From an uncultured Porphyromonadaceae bacterium (GTDB lineage: Bacteria > Bacteroidota > Bacteroidia > Bacteroidales > Muribaculaceae): a stretch of 10,182 bases of DNA. The notes under the pieces are model-generated. The model searched no databases, was not told the DNA's origin, and was given only the letters and a program-made list of their open reading frames with translations. The translations under genes were made by a program, and so were the position numbers. The stretch lies in contig CALEUL010000046.1 of the NCBI GenBank assembly GCA_937921035.1, positions 1 to 10,182 of the forward strand, read 5' to 3'. Positions within the stretch are counted from its first letter, which is position 1, and each line of letters opens with the position of its first letter. This document shows positions 5,147 through 10,182 of the stretch, piece by piece.

Positions 5147-5500
5147 TTAATCGAATAATTGACCTTGTAGAAGACTCGTCTCGGCTATGCGGAGAGCGTC
5201 GCGAGTGTCCGGGATGAAATAATTGAGGTAAAGCTTCATGAAGCCAACTGCATGAAGCTTGGCCTCGCGCTGCGACCTGAATTTGCCGAGTTCTGCTGTC
5301 GGTTCTTTTGTGGATGTTCCGCCATTGGCCCAATAGACAGTGTAGCCATAAACCCAATAACCGTCGGGCAGGACTGCGCTTGTAATGGTAATTTGTTCAG
5401 TCCTGGAGTCCGTGATGGTCCATGAGGCCGTTGCCTCGACCGGCTCGACATCCTCAAGACAATCAACTTTGAGGTAGTCATACTGATTTCGCGCTTCCAT
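5147..5500 (-). CDS. Conserved mobile-element protein, function unknown
   Basis: A 117-aa protein from the ATG at 5500 (MEARNQYDYLKVDCLEDVEP), preceded by AGGAAA a few bases upstream, one of the few visible Shine-Dalgarno-like sites here; a longer frame from 5530 is possible. It contains ATASWTITDSRTEQITITSA and DGYWVYGYTVYWANGG, followed by ELGKFRSQREAKLHAVGFMKLYL, and looks like a mixed beta sheet with a C-terminal helix. I associate this kind of sequence with Bacteroidetes phage and plasmid replication regions but know no function. It overlaps the DnaA-like gene by 23 nt, so the two are probably co-translated. Confidence 0.75.
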   Translation of the reverse strand: MEARNQYDYLKVDCLEDVEPVEATASWTITDSRTEQITITSAVLPDGYWVYGYTVYWANGGTSTKEPTAELGKFRSQREAKLHAVGFMKLYLNYFIPDTRDALRIAETSLLQGQLFD

Positions 5501-5771
5501 AGATTTCCTTGATTTTGTTGAATTTGTCATTAAATGCCTTGCTTATGCCGATGTATTCCTCGGCTTTGTGCCGGGTATTAAGAATTGTTGTGCGGTCGCG
5601 GTCAAGCACCCATGCCGTCTGCTGGTCATCTTGACCGAGCCGTGCGAAAAAAAGCACGAAAAGCATCCGGGCTTCGACAATCGGCCATAAGCGAGAGCGG
5701 GAGAGCATCTTGGTTTTAGAGATGCCTGTAACGCGATAGACAGCGTCCAAAACGATTTCAGAGTCTTGCAT
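5478..5771 (-). CDS. Stand-alone DnaA domain IV-like DNA-binding protein
   Basis: This 97-aa protein matches the C-terminal DNA-binding domain of DnaA and little else. SRSRLWPIVEARMLFVLFFA (24-43) corresponds to the segment S-K-x-R-x-x-x-I-V-x-A-R-Q of DnaA domain IV, and LDRDRTTILNTRHKAEEYI (56-74) to its signature helix G-R-D-H-T-T-V-L-H-A. The AAA+ domain of DnaA is absent. Known relatives are annotated as helix-turn-helix proteins of phage or plasmid replication regions. It lies 11 nt downstream of the primase-helicase, so a role in recognising a phage origin, or in capturing or blocking host DnaA boxes, is plausible but inferred. The His of the DnaA signature is Arg here, so its sequence preference may differ. 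Confidence 0.8.
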   Translation of the reverse strand: MQDSEIVLDAVYRVTGISKTKMLSRSRLWPIVEARMLFVLFFARLGQDDQQTAWVLDRDRTTILNTRHKAEEYIGISKAFNDKFNKIKEIYGSAKSV

Positions 5772-5782
5772 ATCGGAATGAT

Positions 5783-8700
5783 TTAGAATGGATGTTCAGC
5801 TTTATATTTTTCGGCGGAGTATATTGTGAAATATTCTACGCCGCCGGATTTGTCCTCGTCGCCGATAAAAGACTCGTCCGGGTGCGACTTTTTCCAATCG
5901 GAGTAGAATACTTTCGAGTCCGATTTATTGTCGATTGGGCGGTTATGGTTGAAGTCATAGCCCTTATATCGACAATAGGCAATCATTTTAATCTTGAAGT
6001 TTGTGCGGGTTACGCCGTGACCTTGCATTCCACCGGCATAGTCCAGAAAAGAAGTAAACAATTCCTTTCGGACGAGGCGCTGATTGAGATGATCACCCGT
6101 CGGGTCGAAGTATTCCTCGGCCCATTGCAGGAGCACTTCGGACATCGACTGTCGAAGAGTGCGCAACTCAATATTCTTCATTGGCGGTGGCACTGCTCCA
6201 CGGCCCTCTCGATACCAGATTTGCTCGAAAGAGCGAAGGTAATACATGACACATTCGGCCATGAGATTGTCAAACAGCGCCCACTGGTATTCGTCCCAGT
6301 CATCGAAGAACATGTGGTGAAAGTCATCGATAAGCGCATGGTCTTGATTATACCATGCCGAGAACTCCATGTAAGCGATACGACGCTTGACGGAGCCTTC
6401 CTCGGCGCTGCGGATAGCGTGGTTGGTAGTGAGCAGGATTTTCGGCGAGTCTTCAACCGGGATAGTGTATCGGTCTTTTCCTTTCGGGTTTACAGGCATC
6501 GGGCCGGTAATCCAGTTGAAGATGTTTTTAAAGTCGAAATTCGTTTTGACGTCATCGATGAAGATGTTGCGCGTTGCCTTGGTAACGCCGGAGAGGATGA
6601 ATTCGTCGTTAGAGTTGAAGTCCTGGCCGTTGATGAAGAACTGCGCCACAACTTTGCTGATGGCGGTGCCAAGGACTGATTTACCGGCACCGCCCCAGGC
6701 TTGTCCGACCTCCGATATTCGGTGGTCCTGGACTACGACGGCCTGACGGTCCGAGGGGTATTTCCAATCGGTTAGCAGGAACCCGATTGTTGTTATTTTA
6801 TTGACGATGTGCTGAAGCCACTCGATGTTCTCGTCTTGTGTGGTTTCACGCGGAGCGTCATGCGTGAAGTAGTTGTTGGAAGTGTTAATCAGGTATTGCA
6901 GGAACTCGCATTTTTCGCCGTCCTCGGTCAATTCCCAGAAGAAAATATTATCGACTTTGGAAATTGACTTGATGATTGGAATACGACGGAAATTACGCGG
7001 TACGATACGATTTCGCCACACATTTGCGATAGGCTGGCAGGGAGTGATTGCCTGTGAAGTAATCTCGACCTGACCGTTATTGTAGTATGTGCGCTGCACG
7101 TCGGGCTCGAAATGGTTGAAATTGTCAGTCCTCATTTCGAGGCGTTCAAGCTTTTTGTCGGGCAGCAGAACATCGAGCTTGCTGTTGAAGTATTCATGAA
7201 CCAACGGATTTTTAATGTTGGTCATGATATACTGGAGAATGAAATCGCGCAGCTCGTAAGGTGCGGAGCGGTCGATGATGCCTTCGTCGATGCGGATAAA
7301 GTCATAGCCGGATGCGGCCTCGTCGCTGTTGCGCAATCGATAGAAGCCCGAAGCCGAGAGGAAGCGGTATGTCTCCGTATAATTGAGACAGACCTTGTCG
7401 TTGTCTTTGCTGTCCTTCTCGATAGTAAAAATGTCTGCGTCCGATGAATAGCGGCTAACGGGTATCATCGCGCCGTCCTCGACCTTGTAGCGTACACCCC
7501 GGAGCTTGAATGTCGGTATTTCGGAAAGGCGTTCCCGGTGCGTCTCGAAGAAAGCCTGACAGTCATTCAAGCACCAAAAATCGCGAATTTTCGCGTCGGA
7601 GACAGCCGTAATCTTATGAATGTCGAGCCAAGTGCCTTTGCCGTTGTGCGAGTGCATTGTTCGGTCGATGTCATCCATCAGCTCCGACTCCCGGCCGAGC
7701 AGAGAGCCGACGAGCAAATCGTCGACTCCCTTATCGCCATGGTCGTTTGTGTTGACATGGCCCCACCACACATCGAGGTTAAGACCGAGGTTGTGGAATG
7801 TCTCGACGTATTGCTTGAACTTGATAACGGCCGACGCGAAGCTAACCGGGCGTTTATCGGCGCGGTCGCCGGTCGTGATGTTCTTTGAGAGGTCGTTCCA
7901 GTCGCTATCCATGACAAGGACGATGTGCCGGACTTGGCACGTCTTGACGATGTCCTGAATGGCTTGAATAAGGCCCTGCTCCTTGTTGCCGATATTCATT
8001 ATGCCCTGCACACCGAGAGAAAGCATTCCGTGCTTGCAGGCCTTTTCGGCTTTCTTCTCGCCTTCCTGAAGGAAAAGCACATCGATGGGCGTTTTCGACT
8101 TATAGAGGCGACGGATTTTCTCCGGGATGAAGACTTGTGCTGGCGCTCCGGGCGGAGTCTGATACTTCATCTTTGTGCCGTCCTGGGCTACATGTAAATC
8201 GGGATTGGCATACCGGGCGCGGACGTAGTTACGGAGCGTCTTGGTGCCTTTGACTGAATACTGCATCGGACGGCCATACAGGTCGTAGTAGAAGATGAGC
8301 ATGTCGTCGCCTTTGAGGTCAGGAATAAAGTTCTGCCCGATTGAGCCTGGTTGGAACGGGCTTTTGATAAGTTCCTGTCCGTTCTCGACCACATTGGCCA
8401 TCACGTCATCGACAGTAAGGCCGGAGCCTTCGAGCTGCAGAGAGCAGAACGATTGTCGGATTGTCTCTTTAATCTTCTTGACTGTCTCTTTGCGGCGAGT
8501 TTCTTCCGGCGTGATAATGATGCCGCATTCTTGCGCGGTGCCTTCGAGACATTTGAGGAAATCGCGCTCGATGTCGAGGTTGTTTAAGTACGCATAGGCA
8601 GCGATAGGGTTTGAGAACCCTTCGTTGCACTTCATACAGAACGCGCAATTATACTGAGCCGAGAAACGAACACGAAACTTCTTCGCTTCGCCGCAGAAAG

Positions 8701-8806
8701 GACACTCTATGTATTGATTGGCCTTGCTTTGACTCGCCCCGGGAATAAGGCGGCGTATGTCAGCGTCTTTCTTAACCTTGTCGACCTCAAATTTGCTGTA
8801 CTTCAT
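5783..8806 (-). CDS. Primase-helicase (zinc finger, Toprim and SF3-like helicase)
   Basis: A 1007-aa fusion that would both prime and unwind phage DNA. A CHC2-like zinc finger is at C35, C38, C54 and C57 (CPFC and CAFC). A Toprim-like domain spans about 240-370, with QEGEKKAEK (E249), MDSD (D300, D302) and the acidic GVDDLL at 360-365. A helicase domain covers about 690-830: Walker A WGGAGKS at 704-710, Walker B NIFIDDV (D751, D752), a polar sensor residue in LLTTNH (N795), and basic KRR at 807-809 as a probable arginine finger, consistent with the SF3/D5-type AAA+ class of phages and plasmids. The ends of the helicase are less certain. ATGA overlap with the LuxR-type gene at 8803-8806 couples them. 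It is by far the largest gene here and defines this as a self-encoded replication module. Confidence 0.9.
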   Translation of the reverse strand: MKYSKFEVDKVKKDADIRRLIPGASQSKANQYIECPFCGEAKKFRVRFSAQYNCAFCMKCNEGFSNPIAAYAYLNNLDIERDFLKCLEGTAQECGIIITPEETRRKETVKKIKETIRQSFCSLQLEGSGLTVDDVMANVVENGQELIKSPFQPGSIGQNFIPDLKGDDMLIFYYDLYGRPMQYSVKGTKTLRNYVRARYANPDLHVAQDGTKMKYQTPPGAPAQVFIPEKIRRLYKSKTPIDVLFLQEGEKKAEKACKHGMLSLGVQGIMNIGNKEQGLIQAIQDIVKTCQVRHIVLVMDSDWNDLSKNITTGDRADKRPVSFASAVIKFKQYVETFHNLGLNLDVWWGHVNTNDHGDKGVDDLLVGSLLGRESELMDDIDRTMHSHNGKGTWLDIHKITAVSDAKIRDFWCLNDCQAFFETHRERLSEIPTFKLRGVRYKVEDGAMIPVSRYSSDADIFTIEKDSKDNDKVCLNYTETYRFLSASGFYRLRNSDEAASGYDFIRIDEGIIDRSAPYELRDFILQYIMTNIKNPLVHEYFNSKLDVLLPDKKLERLEMRTDNFNHFEPDVQRTYYNNGQVEITSQAITPCQPIANVWRNRIVPRNFRRIPIIKSISKVDNIFFWELTEDGEKCEFLQYLINTSNNYFTHDAPRETTQDENIEWLQHIVNKITTIGFLLTDWKYPSDRQAVVVQDHRISEVGQAWGGAGKSVLGTAISKVVAQFFINGQDFNSNDEFILSGVTKATRNIFIDDVKTNFDFKNIFNWITGPMPVNPKGKDRYTIPVEDSPKILLTTNHAIRSAEEGSVKRRIAYMEFSAWYNQDHALIDDFHHMFFDDWDEYQWALFDNLMAECVMYYLRSFEQIWYREGRGAVPPPMKNIELRTLRQSMSEVLLQWAEEYFDPTGDHLNQRLVRKELFTSFLDYAGGMQGHGVTRTNFKIKMIAYCRYKGYDFNHNRPIDNKSDSKVFYSDWKKSHPDESFIGDEDKSGGVEYFTIYSAEKYKAEHPF

Positions 8807-9363
8807 GAGAAAAGATTATTTTGGGTCGCGTATTTGATGAATTCCGCCTTGGAATGGATGCCGAGGCGTGAATAAGCATTACGGACATGTGTATGAATGG
8901 TTAAAGGCGAAAGCCGCAGGCGGTCGCCGATTTCTTCTTCCGTGAGGCCGTCATATACCAGAGCCATGACACGCTTCTCGGCAGGGCTTAATTGGTGGTC
9001 GAACTCCGGCCGGCAAATAACATGATCATATCGGCACTCGCCCCGGAGTGGACAGTTGATATGTTCAAAAGTGCAATGCAAGTCGGAGCCGATGTCAGGG
9101 ATAGAGTCGAGCGCAGAGAAGTTGCACCTGATGAAACGCACCACGAGACGAAAGCGATAATATGACGGATTGGCCGCGCAGCCTTTATATTCGGAGCAAA
9201 GTGCCGCATAAGCTTTCGGGTAGAAAGTGGATATATGCTCTGTCATCTTATCGATGAAGTCATAGTCGGTTTCCCGAAGACTTCTCATCGAGCCGTCAGC
9301 CTCGCGCAGCCATACCTCTTGCTCGTATGTGAAAAATTCTGTATTTGTTAATACTCTGCTCAT
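8803..9363 (-). CDS. LuxR-type regulator with Cys-rich N-terminal domain
   Basis: A 186-aa protein. Residues about 125-178 are a LuxR/GerE helix-turn-helix (LSPAEKRVMALVYDGLTEEE, then LSPLTIHTHVRNAYSRLGIH, the last being the recognition helix region). The N-terminal part has no receiver or autoinducer domain; instead it carries seven Cys (56, 62, 80, 97, 104, 110, 117), with HCTFEHINCPLRGECRYDHV followed by IC giving a probable metal-binding knot. The signal it senses is unknown. It starts 10 nt after the stop of the Cro-like gene and overlaps the primase-helicase by ATGA, so it is an early regulator inside the operon it may control. Confidence 0.85.
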   Translation of the reverse strand: MSRVLTNTEFFTYEQEVWLREADGSMRSLRETDYDFIDKMTEHISTFYPKAYAALCSEYKGCAANPSYYRFRLVVRFIRCNFSALDSIPDIGSDLHCTFEHINCPLRGECRYDHVICRPEFDHQLSPAEKRVMALVYDGLTEEEIGDRLRLSPLTIHTHVRNAYSRLGIHSKAEFIKYATQNNLFS

Positions 9364-9373
9364 GGTATTTTAA

Positions 9374-9583
9374 TCATTTTCCGACATACGAATTTAAGTC
9401 GACACCCACGATTTCTATAATTTTGTCGAAGTAAACGAGCGGCAATTTCGTTCGGCCGCATCGCCAATCGCTCAATACAGAACGCGAGATTTCAAGCTTT
9501 TCCCTTATATCACGGGACTTTGCGACTCGTTCGGGACGTGGGAGCGAGTCAAGATAATGGTCGAGTGCTTCGTTTGCTGTCAT
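9374..9583 (-). CDS. Cro-like HTH (XRE-type) regulator, first gene of leftward operon
   Basis: A 69-aa protein with a single HTH: DIREKLEISRSVLSDWRCGR (about 25-44) is a classic XRE helix-turn-helix with the polar recognition helix SRSVLSDW, followed by KLPLVYFDKIIEIVGVDL. Small size, no dimerisation tail, and divergence from the larger regulator at 9705 are typical of a Cro protein. The start ATG (9583-9581) touches the left arm of the 58-bp inverted repeat. It is likely transcribed leftward from promoter elements within that repeat. Confidence 0.85.
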   Translation of the reverse strand: MTANEALDHYLDSLPRPERVAKSRDIREKLEISRSVLSDWRCGRTKLPLVYFDKIIEIVGVDLNSYVGK

Positions 9584-9641
9584 ATTATTTGCTGTTACTT
9601 TGTTGTCGTAATTTTACGACAACAAAGTAACAGCAAATAAT
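9584..9641. repeat. Perfect 58-bp inverted repeat in the divergent control region
   Basis: Arms 9584-9611 and 9614-9641 are exact reverse complements over 28 bp, separated by TT (9612-9613). Checked base by base, the symmetry breaks immediately outside (9583 against 9642). The centre is TTGTCGTAA-TT-TTACGACAA. The left arm ends directly at the start codon of the Cro-like gene. It may be an operator with duplicated promoter parts, an RNA or cruciform hairpin, or a replication or resolution site; the sequence alone does not decide. Confidence 0.9.
9588..9637. promoter_or_regulatory. Weak, symmetrical divergent promoter sharing one -7 box
   Basis: On the plus strand TTTG (9588-9591) and TAATTTTA (9609-9616) form an imperfect Bacteroidetes promoter with a short 17-nt spacer; the minus strand reads TTTG (9637-9634) and TAAAATTA over the same 9616-9609. 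The -7 box fits the consensus TAnnTTTG in five of six fixed positions rightward and four of six leftward. A second plus-strand possibility is TTACTTTG at 9595-9602. Both directions are below consensus, so a regulator probably helps. Confidence 0.35.
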
Positions 9642-9657
9642 TGGAATATTAGCAATC

Positions 9658-9706
9658 TCAGACATAATGTCTGAAATAATTAAATACATTTAACATTTCC
9701 AGACAT
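9658..9706. promoter_or_regulatory. Regulator operator: 17-bp palindrome plus half-site on the start codon
   Basis: TCAGACAT-A-ATGTCTGA at 9658-9674 is a perfect palindrome with 8-bp arms. Its half-site CAGACAT recurs at 9700-9706, overlapping the ATG at 9705 of the rightward regulator. A dimeric protein bound here would cover the leader and start of its own gene, as expected for autoregulation by the XRE regulator. Confidence 0.6.
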
Positions 9707-10106
9707 GAAACATGTTGGCGAAATACTGAAAAAACATATCGAGGACAATCACCTAAAGAAAAGAGAAATCGCTGCACAAGCAGGGATTAGCTATAATTAT
9801 CTATCAACAATATTCAAGCAGTCGAGTATTGATGCCGAATTATTGGAGCGACTTTTTGTCGCTGTTGGTTTACATCCTGCCATTGTTTTCGATGTGCCTG
9901 AGCAAGTAAGCAAAAATTTTTCAGATATAATAGCGCAGACCATTCTCGGCAATGCTTCTGTGAATATATCGCAGAACGAAAATCTCCGCGAGCTTTTAGC
10001 AGAGAAGGAGCGCATTATTGCCGAGAAAGAACGTACAATACAAATACTTATGTCAAACGCCGGGCTTTCTGTACCGGGACAAAATCGGGACAACAACGAC
10101 AAATAA
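9705..10106 (+). CDS. XRE-family regulator, probable lysogeny repressor
   Basis: A 133-aa protein. The N-terminal HTH is at about 5-60: VGEILKKHIEDNHLKKREIA, then AGISYNYLSTIFKQSSIDAE, with recognition helix around SYNYLSTIF. The C-terminal part is a coiled coil (NLRELLAEKERIIAEKERTI, 93-112), which would give dimers or higher oligomers; there is no S24 peptidase domain, so induction by self-cleavage is not expected. That fits control by the antirepressor at 1556-2068 instead. It is the only complete rightward gene, opposite the early operon, as a repressor should be. An operator half-site overlaps its start codon. The next gene starts within its stop codon (TAATG). Confidence 0.8.
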   Translation: MKHVGEILKKHIEDNHLKKREIAAQAGISYNYLSTIFKQSSIDAELLERLFVAVGLHPAIVFDVPEQVSKNFSDIIAQTILGNASVNISQNENLRELLAEKERIIAEKERTIQILMSNAGLSVPGQNRDNNDK

Positions 10107-10182
10107 TGCACGTTCAAGACTACAAATATCAACAAGTTAACGACCCCAAACCGTGCAAATTATATCTTCTCACCCCGACCCA
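10106..10182 (+). CDS. Start of a rightward gene, truncated by window edge
   Basis: An ATG at 10106-10108 overlaps the stop of the regulator (TAATG), and the frame stays open to the window edge for 25 codons (beginning MHVQDYKYQQVNDPKPCKLY). The overlap indicates it is co-transcribed and probably translationally coupled with the regulator, so it may be part of the lysogeny module. Too little is visible for a family call. Confidence 0.6.
   Translation, partial: MHVQDYKYQQVNDPKPCKLYLLTPT

Noticed and set aside
4620..5481. Minus-strand frames at 4620-4961, 4992-5357 and 5236-5481
   Set aside because: They are out-of-frame shadows of the lipoprotein and neighbouring genes, rich in Ser, Arg and Pro, without their own start context.
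5792..6679. A 295-aa open frame on the plus strand opposite the primase-helicase
   Set aside because: It lies wholly antisense to a gene with clear helicase motifs, has no recognisable domains, and arises from the codon bias of the opposite strand. Similar plus-strand frames at 7112-7447, 7538-7888 and 8295-8597 are rejected for the same reason.
994..9583. Genome repeats, insertion sequences, CRISPR arrays or tRNA genes within the operon
   Set aside because: None found by eye: genes are packed with short gaps or overlaps, and no spaced repeats, cloverleaf or transposase motifs are visible.

Overview
The window reads as the left-facing early (control and replication) region of a temperate phage, or a phage-plasmid, of Bacteroidales. 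Host evidence: promoters match the Bacteroidetes TTTG / N19-20 / TAnnTTTG pattern, most start codons lack a strong Shine-Dalgarno, a DUF5053 gene is present, and base composition is near balanced in the core genes and AT-richer at both ends. The species cannot be fixed from the sequence. No integrase, tRNA, insertion sequence, CRISPR array or structural phage gene is seen.

Right end (about 9370-10182) is the control switch. A rightward XRE-type regulator with a C-terminal coiled coil (9705-10106) diverges from a leftward 69-aa Cro-like HTH gene (9374-9583). Between them lies a perfect 58-bp inverted repeat (28-bp arms, 2-nt centre) that abuts the HTH start codon and carries weak promoter elements symmetrically on both strands, plus a separate 17-bp palindrome whose half-site recurs on the regulator's own start codon. 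A further gene begins at 10106 in TAATG overlap with the regulator and runs off the window.

Middle (1556-9583) is one tightly packed leftward operon of at least 16 genes, with many ATGA stop/start overlaps. In order of transcription: Cro-like HTH, Cys-rich LuxR-type regulator, a 1007-aa primase-helicase (zinc finger, Toprim, SF3-like AAA+ helicase), a stand-alone DnaA domain IV-like protein, a small conserved protein, a lipoprotein, a 71-aa basic-tailed protein, a 193-aa protein ending in an SSB-like DDDLPF tip, a 94-aa protein, a 52-aa zinc-ribbon protein, a 139-aa protein of possible ADP-ribosyltransferase shape, several small accessory proteins, and finally a P22-AR-type antirepressor. So the repressor/Cro switch is at the head of the operon and an antirepressor at its tail, with replication genes between.

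Left end (1-1555) holds separately promoted, probably moron-like genes. A 50-aa gene and the DUF5053 gene follow a strong promoter whose spacer is occupied by one of two 14-bp palindromic operators. A secreted 227-aa protein (204-887) is flanked on both sides by a similar 31-bp promoter-like element in the same orientation (25 of 31 positions identical). At the extreme left a rightward gene ends at 124, opposite a leftward promoter.
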